From NCBI GenBank assembly GCA_014773175.1, contig VXCM01002783.1, positions 34,806 through 98,805 of the forward strand: a stretch of 64,000 nucleotides of DNA. The letters run 5' to 3'. The translations under genes and the position numbers were made by a program. How positions within the stretch are numbered: position 1 is the stretch's first letter; each line of letters opens with the position of its first letter. This DNA is from Lucifuga dentata. Lineage: Eukaryota; Chordata; Actinopteri; Ophidiiformes; Bythitidae. Positions 38,395-49,800 of this stretch are shown in pieces. The notes beneath the pieces are model-generated. The model ran no database searches and had not been told where the DNA came from. It worked only from the letters and a program-made list of their open reading frames with translations.

Positions 38395-39998
38395 AAGAAG
38401 GGAGAAAGAGATGAAGGGAGATTTGATTAGTGACACAGATTTCAGTCCCCACCATGCAGAAGAAAACAATCAGATCTTTGGATGGCCATGACCAAGAAAG
38501 TCGGTGCTGAACATCTCCTGCCCATCATCATCATTGTCATCATCATCATCATGCTGTGGCAACTTTTAAATGCCTAAACAGTGTGTGTGCTGATAATGTC
38601 AGAAGCAAAGTGCCAGCAAACCTCAGAAACAGCAACACAGGTACATCAAGGCACAAAGAGAGAGCAGAGTACAGCAGCAAACCACACGTATCGATCATTC
38701 TCTCTAAACACACACACACACTCCTTCCATCTCTAATATTTACAGTACATGCCATGTTTGTCAGTAGCAGAGTGTTTGGTTGCATAAGATCATAGTTGCT
38801 GCTGATATATGCTATGGCCTTGCTGCCATCATCTCACCCAGTTTGAGGAGCCAGCCCTCCCTGTCCGGGTTGAAGAAGGTGTGTGTCAGGTCGTTGCCGT
38901 CGTCCTCTGGGATCTTGAAGGGCTCATTTTTTATGCTTTCATAGAGATTCTAGAATAAAAGCCATTATAATAAAATAAGTATACAAAAAGTCACAGTCAG
39001 TGTTTTTTTTCTTACTACAATAAGCATTTTAATGCTGCATGATGATGACCAGCAGTCTCTCTCTCCCCAAAATATTGCAAATGAACGATCTACAAACAAC
39101 AACATGGATCTCCTCGTACTCTAAGCAGCTCCTCCGGTAGATCTCCTCCCTCGTTGATGCCTCTGTTCATGGAGATGAAGCGGTCCACGCCAGGCTTGTC
39201 CCTCACATTGGGGTTATGGAGGCTGGTGTTTAGCATAATGATGGCAAATGAGAGCACGTAGCACGTGTCTGGAAAAAGAGAAAATTGCAACAAAACACAG
39301 CAGAGCTGAGATGTGTTCGGCACAACAAGAAGCACCGGAAACTACAGCATGGTGATATTTATTCACATTCATTCAAATGAGCAAATAAATTGACTTTAAA
39401 AAAACAATGAATGAACAATAATGGTTTATCCTTTTTTTTTTTTTTTTANCCCCCAGATATTAAAAAAAAAAAAATCATCACTACATTTTCAAATACAAAT
39501 ACAAATACACTTTGTTTTATAATTTATTGCACAGGAAATGATAAAAATATATAAAATAAATGTAATTACTTGGTTTTCAAGAAGAATTTGTTAACAAGAG
39601 CACATTATGTAGCCATTATGGCTTAAGAAATGATTTTTAATGAAGGCATGCCCAGTCTGNAGCACATTATGTAGCCATTATGGCTTAAGAAATGATTTTT
39701 AATGAAGGCATGCCCAGTCTGTATTACTGTACTGGCACTCCAGTTGTGTTCCAACTCCCTTTCTGATGTGTTTTATTCTATTCAATAACCTGCTGTCTGC
39801 CTTCTCCCAGATCATTTTGGGATTAACTTTCTACACAGTCTGGTCATGCTAAATCTGGGGGTGGCCTCAAACTTCTGGCCTGTAGTGTATCAGTCTGTAT
39901 TCCATCATCTGCTCAGATATCGTGTTTTCAGAATGCAAAAATACTAAAACGAAATATTCCTTCCCAAAAAATAACAAACAATTTAAGAAAACAACCCA

Positions 39999-40033
<35 letters not shown>

Positions 40034-40681
40034 CCAGTGCTCTGGAAGACACCAGGGTTGCAGTGACAGTATCTCTGAGCAAAGGCCTCCATCATTCTGT
40101 CTATTTTCTGGGCTTCGCCAGGCAAACGGAAACTCCACAGGAACTGCCTGTAGGACAGAAGTCAGAGTTTAGATAAAGCCAACTAAGCACAAAGTGAACA
40201 ATGCTCATTGCTGCCATCTTGCCTCATTTCTTTTCCCCCTGACCTGATGTTACTACAGCAGTGCACCATTCGTTGTTAGGGAGTTTTTGTTTCACAGAGG
40301 AAGCCAGGTGTTATTTGGTGTTTGGTACAGAACAAGAAGATGTGCAATAACGGACGGTTTACCTGAGAGCCTGGACCAGGTTGAGATCAGTGAATTCATG
40401 GAGGTCAACAAAAGCCTGAAGAACTTTGATGTTGAAGTCATCCCTGCAGCAGGAGAGAGCGCTTGGTTACAAAAGAATGACAGAAGAGAGGAAATGGAGA
40501 GGAGATATGATGAGAGCCAGCAGCACCTTTCCCCCAGGTAATCTCCTATAGCCGTCTTGTTAAGGCCTTCTCCTTTGTAGAGGAACTGAGCGATGTCCTC
40601 CGGAGTGTGTCTGAGCAGCTCGTTTTCCACAAGAAACACTATGCCCTAGTGAGAGAGAGACAGAGAGAGAGAGAGAGTGAN

Positions 40682-40722
<41 letters not shown>

Positions 40723-42898
40723 GGTCAGCATGCAGATAAATTAGATTGAGACAGACGTATGCGTATCAAAGACTACTATTACCTTTTTGGGGTCCATGTT
40801 AAATTTCTTCCTTCCCATTGCCACATGTCGACTTTTCTGTAGAGTTTTACTGTAGAGTGGAAAATGTAGAAATTAGAGAAAGAATGCTTTTGCAACATTT
40901 AAAACCGACTCTCCATCAACAATGCTAAAAGCCATTTAATATTTGAATATTGGCTCTTAATATCCCTTTAATACATCTGGCACAGCAATTTGACAGAAGA
41001 ATTCAGTGTATCTGGCCACCAGAAACGATGAAATAACATCACTGAGGATCTTTTAACGTGTTCTGAAAGAAGAACAAGTCATGACCAGAAAAAAGGGATC
41101 TTGTCTTGGGTGGACGCTGAATGAAGTTGGGCCATAAATTTGACAGGCAAGCCATTGTATGTAGACTGCAGCTATTGATTTGGATACAAACCCACCATTT
41201 TTGATTGGTGTATATGCTAAGAGCATTATTGTGCCTTTTCTTCTCACCTGCCCTCCGTGCTGGTCTCCAGTCCCTCTACCTCTAAAATGGCCTCTCGTAA
41301 CTCCTCTCTGAGCCTCTGGATCTCCTGCAGCAGGACACCCTTCCTCCTGCGGATGTCCTCCAGCTCAGAGCGCTCCTCTGGGCTCAGGTCTACTGGGACT
41401 GTACAGGAAGAGGAGATGAATAACTTCATTACTACTGCTACTGCACACACACTAAATCAGATCACAACACAGGTAACGGTGCAAGACCACAGACCACAAG
41501 TCACCTGTATTATAAAAGTCCATTAAATCCTGTTCAACATTTTCAGAAACTACTGAATTGTCTTTATTTCTTGTGTCCTTTTCTATTAACTAGCCTCTCC
41601 CTATTGTACTCAATTAATCTGTGCAATCTATTAAAAATACTGCAAACCAATGTTCATTCACTGAGTTGTGATACAGCCCAATGATAAGGCAGACAAACAT
41701 TTGAGAGCCACCGTAAAACACAAACGTAAAAAAACCCAAAAAACGATCGATTAAGTTCAAACAGCATGAAATTTCAGCTGCAGCAGTTTTACTGCACAAT
41801 AACTTATTCACTTAATACTCAGCGGTTCCCACTGAGTTTCCACTGATTGAGCGGTTCACACTGTCTGAACTGATTTGACAGTCCACTGAAACAGATTTGC
41901 CCCAAGACGTCTTCCACAGTAGATGATTCATGTGCAGCTGAATGGATTGGGAAAACAACTTCCTTTGTCAAAAGAGCATGATTGCACACCTAGTTTACGG
42001 CTAAGAATCATCTGCAAGCTCTTAAAAATAAATTCAACTTTTGGAAAACGCTGAAAAACTAACTTTTCCACAGTATAAAAGACTGTACATAAGTGACAAC
42101 GACTCTCTCTCTCTCTCTCTCTCTCTCGCGATACAATGGTATTTTGGTTACAGCATAAGCATCACATTTGTCATAACTGAGTTAAACAATTTATTTAACT
42201 TTTTGGAAACCTCTAACATTTTAATATCCGCATTACATTTCTTTAAAAAATATTGTGAATAATGAAACCACCACAAGTCCATGCCCAAAACAGAGTAACA
42301 TTTTTTGATAACGACATATTCAGGCAGAAATGTTGTAATGACTGATTTTGTCCAAATGTTCCAGCGCTCTGTCGCAGCGTGTGATTTATGATCTCCAAAG
42401 CCTCCAGACGGGTGTTTACTCTGCAACATCAGCCACGCCCACAGTCTGTGATGAATATTTAGCTTTCACGCTTTGCTTCAAGCAAGATCAGACATTGATT
42501 AATGGAGGTGGACGGTTTCAATAGAATTATCAATGCCCAAATTTAGTTTACTTTACTAGTAAGCAAGTCGGGACGTATAGTGTTCAACAGTGTTAGCTTC
42601 CCAATGTTAGCCGCAGTATTAACTCTGAACACACACTGAAAACAATAGCTGTTCAGGCTAAGCTAACACTACATTACGCTTTTGCTTAACGAATATATGC
42701 TTCATCAGCAGAACAATGTTTTTGGAAAAAGTACCAAACCGTGTTACGCCATTAATATCTACTTTGAATGTCCAACGAAATTATTTGCCTAAGTAAATAC
42801 ACTAGGCTACTAGCAACAAAACTAGCGAACGTTATCCAGAGATAGCTAATGCAAATATCATGTTAGCAAGCCTACTTACTGTACTCCAAGTCATCCAT
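37290..42898 (-). CDS. cyth2: Cytohesin-2 (ARNO), ARF guanine nucleotide exchange factor
   Basis: Twelve coding exons on the minus strand: 42880-42898, 41248-41398, 40783-40849, 40527-40645, 40363-40443, 40035-40147, 39120-39268, 38838-38949, 38018-38094, 37808-37879, 37542-37696 and 37290-37377. They sum to 1,203 bases (400 residues). Order: N-terminal coiled coil (about 12-60), Sec7 domain (about 70-255) with the glutamic finger in [12 protein letters not shown] (Glu157), PH domain (about 262-380) with the diglycine GGRVKTW loop at 271-272, and a basic tail ([11 protein letters not shown]). Cytohesin-2 loads GTP on ARF1 and ARF6 at membranes marked by phosphoinositides. The ending [15 protein letters not shown] and the sphk2/rpl18 neighbourhood support cyth2 over cyth1, 3 and 4. 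The start MDDLEY has a short first exon, as in the family. Confidence 0.96.
38261..38263 (-). CDS. cyth2: Candidate 3-base microexon of cyth2 (triglycine isoform)
   Basis: In the intron between exons 8 and 9 the minus strand reads TTGTTTTTCTCAG, then GAG, then GTATGTACTG: a strong acceptor, three bases, and a good donor. Exon 8 ends CTG G and exon 9 starts GG GGA AGA, so skipping gives Leu-Gly-Gly-Arg and inclusion gives Leu-Gly-Gly-Gly-Arg. Mammalian cytohesins are known to have diglycine and triglycine forms that differ by one such three-base exon and in preference for PIP3 against PI(4,5)P2. Confidence 0.85.
38340..38392. repeat. GA microsatellite in cyth2 intron 8
   Basis: A run of about 18 GA units (CT on the gene strand) lies roughly 80 bases upstream of the candidate microexon in transcription order. 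Confidence 0.9.
39599..39721. other. Assembly join: 61-base intronic segment repeated around a single N
   Basis: Bases 39599-39659 and 39661-39721 are identical with N at 39660, inside cyth2 intron 6 (39269-40034). As with the two joins in the dynein gene, this is an unmerged contig overlap. Another N at 39449 sits in a T/A homopolymer of the same intron. Confidence 0.9.
40651..40722. repeat. GA microsatellite with an N inside
   Basis: About 70 bases of GA units with N at 40681, immediately before cyth2 exon 4 in genomic order (in intron 3). On the gene strand this CT tract serves as the polypyrimidine tract of the exon 4 acceptor. Confidence 0.9.
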
Positions 42899-43110
42899 TT
42901 TTGGCGCTTTACTTTTAGGCATAAATATTTCAGAGTCGACTGTCATTCAATATCAGAAAATTATGGATATATATGCAAATATATCCTCAAAACTACAGGG
43001 AAACAAACAGACCACAGTCCCTAATATCGAAGCTCGGGCCGCAGACAAAGAAGGCAGCGACACCGGAAGAACCGTCTGGATTTACACGCATCTACTTCCG
43101 GTCAGTAGTT
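42899..43110 (-). promoter_or_regulatory. cyth2 5' UTR and promoter region with two ETS-type sites
   Basis: Upstream of the cyth2 ATG the sequence becomes CpG-richer (43030-43080). It contains ACCGGAAG at 43062-43069 and ACTTCCGGT at 43094-43102, facing each other 24 bases apart. Such sites are typical of TATA-less housekeeping promoters. The transcription start cannot be placed exactly. Confidence 0.45.
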
Positions 43111-46100
43111 TTCAGAACAAGCATTTAATCATAAATTTTTTTTTGGAGACGAGCAGTAAAAATGAAATCATCTCATAAAACTGGAAGTCGTTAGTGTGTA
43201 GTAAAATATTGGTGCGTTTGAATTAATGTATGTATGTAATTTAGCCATTGATCTGCTGTATAGATGGAGAGCCATTGACACAATGTGCACATGCTCACAG
43301 GACTGTTTTATAAGTTTCTTATGAATATAATTTGGTGGTATCTCCTAATTACGAAATATATCATGGTCTAGTATCTTATAATTGTGATGGTATTATCTCA
43401 AAATTATAATAAAGTTTCTTAAAGTTATGAAACACTATGTCATAATCTGATCTAATTGAGATAATCTAGATCATGATGTTGGAGCAAGAAACTCCTTGGA
43501 AAAGAATGAAAACTATCCATTGCACAAAGTAGTGTATCTATTTTATTACTGTTCTGTGACTGAATGAAAGTGAGTACAAACGATGCTTTAATGTATGCGT
43601 ATTAGCTGCTGGTCATGGTAAAACAATGCCAATAGATATCCAAAGAACGTTGCTAACAAAAGCTACTTCCCTCTCTTCAAATCCCATAATCAGCTGCTCA
43701 GATCTAACATATATGAGGAGACAGGTTGGAGTCTTCAAAAACAAATGCAAAAACACAGGCGATTTGCTTCAGACAAACTTATCAAGTTAAATTTATTCAA
43801 AATCATATGGAAGTATTAGCTGTATATCATTTATGTATAGATTTGATAATTTTAGTAATAATTACAATTTCATTACAGGCAGTCCACATCAGACATCTTA
43901 CTAGCAATAGCAATCAAGTGTTGCACCCCAATGTTGTCATAAAATTTGTAGTCATAAACAAAATCTTATGAAGGGTAAACTGGCATGAGTCTCAACATTA
44001 AGACCAAACATTTTGGAAAATAACCCATTCAAAGTGTATATAGTTTCTTCTACTTGGTATTGCTACCTGCCTAGACTCATTGTTCAGTCACATTGTGTGG
44101 ATGTGTAAGCACAGTGTAATTGTGATAAACTAGCTGCATCGTGCATCCAAAAAACAAGCAGAACAACAGCTGTGAGCAAAAATTTTTACTCTATTTTTTT
44201 TTTTTTTTTTTTTTTTTTGGAGGCCACATTTTAAGAGTTTAGGATCAACTGCTAGAATTTACAGGCTTAGAACACAAATGCATTGATTAGTCCAGACAAA
44301 ACCAGGACATTAAAGCGTGGTCTTACTGAAACACTGCATGCTAATTTTAATATATTGTTTGTCCTCACCAAATATATAGCAGGTTTTACATGTTCCAAAG
44401 ATTCATTCCATATCTCAGATTGCAAAGTTCCTAGTAGGACTGCAGTGTCTGCGGCTTTCGATAGCTAAGGAACATTTAGAAGAATTACACAAAGTGTCAA
44501 AAATACTTCTGGCAAAAGGATGGCTCTACTGCTGGCTGTGATAATCAGTGCAAGTTTTCTTTTCAGCTTGTTTCTTTTTGTCTTACAATATATGGAAACA
44601 GAGCTGCTGGAGTTTAGTGTTTTTTCAGTTTGATTCTACTTTGTGTTATAAAAGGATTTCCATATTGCTAAGATTTTTTTTCGTGGTCATACAGTCCTCC
44701 CTCTCAAATCCATCAGTTATCTAATTCAAACATTTTTTTCCATCCTATATTTGAAATGAAATGTATTCTATTATTCAGGGTATCTGAAAAAAAAACACTA
44801 TTGTTTTTTTCTTCCTAGAAGACAATGTATCTTAGTCTGTATTACTGATACTAAAAGTAAAAATTAAAATTAACCCATTCTAGTGGTTTGATTTTCTGTG
44901 CTGCTCCGATGCATTATTGCGCACAATTAATGAGATTACTTACAAAAGAGACATGTAATGTCCTCTGGTGACACTTCCAAAGATGATAATTTACATTCTA
45001 GAAAATAGTGGAGGATGTGGACATGCACTGTCCTTTCTTGAAAAACAACAGTCTTAAACCAGTGACAAAGAGGTTTGCTTTGTTCAGGCATTTTTTTTTT
45101 TATGTTCAATATATTGCAAAGTAATAAGTGTGATATCATTGACATCATATTCATGCATCCATTTGCAAAAGAAACACAGGCAGATTATGCAAAAATATCA
45201 GTAATGGTCACCGTTCAACAGTTCCATTGCTCCTACTCATGTAATGACCCTGAAAACTTTAATCTTTGTGTTGTTCTATGATGACTCACTGTTATGTGAA
45301 CTCATGGCCATTTAAGATTATTTATATCCACATCTTTTGTCCACTGATGCTTAACAATGGAGAGTAGCGTGCTTAAAGATAACACTATGGTATTTCTCAG
45401 TAAACAAACACATTTTTGCTTTAACTGGTGGACGGATACTCTGATAGAGATTAAGATGATTTAGATTTCTTATGAGAAGTAAGAAAGAGCAAAGTCACAG
45501 CAATTGTATTGTCCAGTGGTGGATAAGGCATTCCTTTAAGGGGCTGAGTTTTTAATACTGAAACATTAGAGGTGGGAGTGGGGAGGTGGTGGAATGAGGG
45601 GACCATTTGCATGGGTTTGGCCCAAATGAGACTCCATGTATTTCATTGCATCTTAAGTTTAAAAGCAATTTTCTTTGATTTTATTCTGATTTTCCTCCGT
45701 CTCATTGTAAGGCAAAATAATCAGGTAGTGCTTTTCTGCATGCATACTACAATGTATACATCCAACACATGCACTATCTGCACAAAATACTCCATAAACA
45801 TTCACTTGTTCTTCCCTCTTATTATCCCAGGCTGTGCAGTGTTCACGCGATTAAGGGAAGGTTGAGCATATTTCAACAGCTGTGCAATGAGGCACATTTT
45901 TCATCCATTTCAAATTCAATATTAATCCCTACAGTCATGCTCCAATGATGCATGGTTCGGTGGGTGATCCCTTTCACTAAAGCCCAGAAAAGCAATTTCT
46001 GCAACCCAGGCTATTTTCGTCTCTCAGAGGATTTTCCCTGTCTCTGAGGACGACAACAGAGATTACATAACTCAGCAGAGTGTTGTATTTGTCAATCAAC

Positions 46101-46869
46101 TCAACCAATCCCTGGTCAGAATCTGGTAATCTTGACTCCAGAGTCACCAACAATGAGACGGGCCATGGAAGGATGAACCTGTAAGTGACAGATTGTAAAC
46201 AAAAATTAATCCCGTTGATATTTCTCTCTTCTTAATAAGTGCTACTTATTAACATAACACAGCAGCCAGCATTAATCCTAGTAGTACACATATACATCTG
46301 CTGCAAAAACCTACATCTTTTTAGAGGAAAAATATTAAACACTGGTAAACCAAACATATAGCTTTCTGTTTCTTGTCTATACAGTATAAATTGTACTTTA
46401 AAAACTATTTTTTTTTGACATTCACTGGGTGTTTCTGAAAATGTCTCAGCATTTTCCATGTCAGAGCTGCTGTACTTGAGATACTGATTGAGACAATTTT
46501 GTCATTTACTAAGAAGTGCAAATGAATTTACTGCAGATGGATGGAAAACCACTATTATATGAAGTGTCTTTTACAGGAAAGTCTTTTTTTTTTTTGTTTG
46601 TTTTTTTTGCAAACAAGTCTACATGTAGGTGCAACTGAACTCAATGTAGTAAAATACGGATTCTGGAAAAAGCATAATTGTGGTAGGAAAATGGGAACTT
46701 GCAAGTGTTTGGACTGAAGGAAATATGTGAGCTTATGACAATCAGCTACAGTTGTATGATGGGAATCGAGGATGAATCAACAGCCCTAAATTAGGCTAAA
46801 TCAACATTCAAAGTCTATCCAATGAACCACAAAGACCACACAGATTACAGCTCTGCATCTCAAGTACAG
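43111..46869. other. Intergenic region and sphk2 3' UTR; no gene recognised
   Basis: AT-rich sequence with long T runs (44190-44218, 46586-46609) and no conserved open frame. The part next to 46870 must contain the sphk2 3' UTR, because sphk2 runs leftward and stops there. I cannot fix its end. Confidence 0.6.
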
Positions 46870-49800
46870 TCAGTACAAATCACTGTTTGTCCTCTTTCTG
46901 ACCTGTGCCTGAAGAGGTCCATAGGGCACCAGTTCTCCATCCACAGTGAGTGTTCCTCGTGTAGACAGAGGCTGCAGCCTGAAGGCCCGGCAACTAACAT
47001 GGCTCACATATGGTGAGCTAACAGAATGGTGGGTTCCTCTTTCCATGGCAAAGAAAAGTCTCAGTAGAGTCGCTCTGGAGATCCCTGCCCGCACAAATGT
47101 CAGGTGGATCAGCCCATCATCAAACCTAGCCTGGGGTGCAGCATGGAGGTCGGCTCCAAGGTGGCTTTGATAAAGGGCCAAGACCAGGACAAAGTCCCCT
47201 TCAATGGTGACCCAGTCTCTGGTAGGCAGGGGTTGGTCAAGGGGCGGTAGCAAATCATCCCGAGGGAGATTTAAAGGCAGTGAAACGAAAGGACGGTTCT
47301 TAAGGGGTCCAGCTGGTTCATCAATGTCAAAGTTGAAAGATGAGGACGGTGTGCGTAAAGAGGGTGATGGCGAGGTGGAATTTGGGGTGTTAGGACGAGG
47401 AACGAGGTAGGATGAAGAGTGGGGAGAGGCACAAGAAGGGGAGGAAGGAGGTGTAGGAGAAAGGGAGAGAGAGAGGGAAGGGAGTTTAGGGGGCAGGGAG
47501 TTTGAGTGGGAGTGCTGAAGGAGGGAGAGGGGTCTTGGCCGGGAAGCATTTTGGTTCTGGTCCAGGGTCTTGGGCTTGTAAGACAACGGAGAGTGGCGAA
47601 AGGGAGAGGAGATGGTGAGAGCCCGTTCACGAGCAATATCCAGTGGGTAGGGTTCTCTTTGTAAGTAAGCTCCATTTAGATCCATGTCCTCTTCCCCATA
47701 TGACGTGCTAGAACTGGTGTCAGCCTCCTGACTGAGAGGCTGGGTGAAGAGGGCGTTAGCGATCTGGCTTGAAGGGGCTGACTTCTTTCTCAAAGCCTGT
47801 CTGGTCTCCTGAAGGCTATCTTGGTAATTGAAACAAGGCTCTGGTTCCTCTTCTGCCTCTCGCCCCATGTCTACCCCATAGCTGTCTCCCAGCTCTTTTG
47901 CATTCATTACTCCCTCCCCTTCTATTGAACTGCCACTGCCTTCCTCATCTTTCCCCCTCTCTTCCTCCTCCATCTCACTGGAGTCTTGCTCTGCTGTTCC
48001 CTCATCTTCTCTTTCATCCTTGATCCCTGCCAACCTTTCATTTGATTCTGAACTTGTCCCCGACCTCTCAGAACATGTTGCTAACCTCTCCTCCGCTGCT
48101 TCCACCTCGATATCCCCCTCCCTTTCTCTGTCCTCGGCCAGGCTGCTTGCCCTAACCACTCCCATCCCCCCTCCCCTGGCCCTCTCTCTTCTCCTCTCCC
48201 TTTCTCTCTGCCTCTCCTCTCGTTCCCTCTCTCCTTCACCCTTCCGCAGACTCCTCTGTTCGCTGATGCCCATGTCAGAGCAGGTGCGATGGATAGGGGT
48301 TCGGCAGAAGCCCTCCAGGCCTTCTGTGATACTGCGGGAGAGGGGCCTCCTTGGAGGAGGGGGTGTGAGGTCAGATGACATGGCGACAATAGAGGGTGGC
48401 AGGTACGACAGACGACCCTTGTAGGATCGAAGAGAAGCTATGCGCACCAGGGTGCCCAGGGTGAAGCGAGCTGAACCCAAGCCACGATACCTGGAATAAG
48501 TTTATAGATTTAGTGCAGATATTTTAACATGAAGTCACATGACAGTGACTGTTTTTGTAAACAAAGGTAGACAATATTTTAAAACACGTAATGCTTCACA
48601 TACACACACACACCTCTCACTCTCAATGTCCACATCAGAAACAAAGCCCCAGGCAACAGAGAGGAAAGAGAACAGTCTTCTGGGTGCTGATGTACGCCCG
48701 CTGTTGGAGGGAGCGGGACTTGTTGTCACAGAGACCAGGTCCATGGGGCGGACCCCCCCTCGACAGAGCAGAAAGCAGCAGTTCAAAAGGAGAGGCTCCC
48801 GAAGGCACATGTCATACCTGAGGAACATAAAACAAGAGAATTTAACACCGTCTCCTATCTGTCAGATAAGAGAGAAAAGTGGACAAACATCAGTTCAAAA
48901 GACCCTTTCTCTGTTCATATCTGGGTCAAGATAACCGAGTCAAGACAAAAAACAGTAATGATAAAGTGCTGTAAGGTTTCATAGAAAACATGTAACTTAA
49001 AACATCCTGTGAGCTTAGAATGAAGTTTGTTTGATTTTGTGCCATTATACTGCATGAATCCTTAAATTCATGATCTTTGAATCTAGCTTTATATAAAAAA
49101 GAACTTTCTGGCTTTAAAAACACAAGTTTTTTCTATCCTAGCAGAACCTTGTTTAAATTATTTGTCCAGTGATGAACAACAACCCACAAACATAACAGCA
49201 CAGATTAGAAGCAAACAAAATATGAATCGATAAAGCACAGAGGTGCAATAAGAGAGGAAAGAGTTAAAGAGAAGAAAACATGGGGAGACAACAGGAGGAA
49301 TAAGCAGCCAATTACTCAAGCAGTTGCAAAGTTTTCAGCAAGAAAAAGCAAAGAGAGATATGACACCCAAGATTCATCTATGCTCAATAAACAGCCTTTA
49401 GTGTTCAGATTAGACTTGATTCATGCTTCACACTTTTGCAGAGGCAAGTGTTTCTTTAGTTTCACACCGAGAAATATATAGAAATTAAGTGAGAACTTCA
49501 CAGCAGGATGGATTCAGCTCAGTAAGACACAGCTTTATCTCAATTTTGACCTTAAATCTTAGGCAAGCCATGCTTACCCTGCATGGTGGTTAATGGAGCC
49601 AGCCAGTGCATTCCCAGACCCACAGGGCAGAATGCCAACAGGTGTTTTTATTGCTTGTTCCCAGTCTGGACGCTCCATCAGCCCATTAATTACCTGCACG
49701 GCACATTTAAAAAGTCATATCAATGAACACTACGTGTGTTTATATAACAAACACACGTAACAATTGTCTCCACTGTTTCACACTTTTTGAAATTTCTCCT

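Noticed and set aside
48020..48424. Plus-strand open frame of 134 codons opposite sphk2
   Set aside because: It is the complement of the Arg/Glu-rich low-complexity part of the sphk2 exon, giving Ser/Leu repeats. No independent evidence for a gene.
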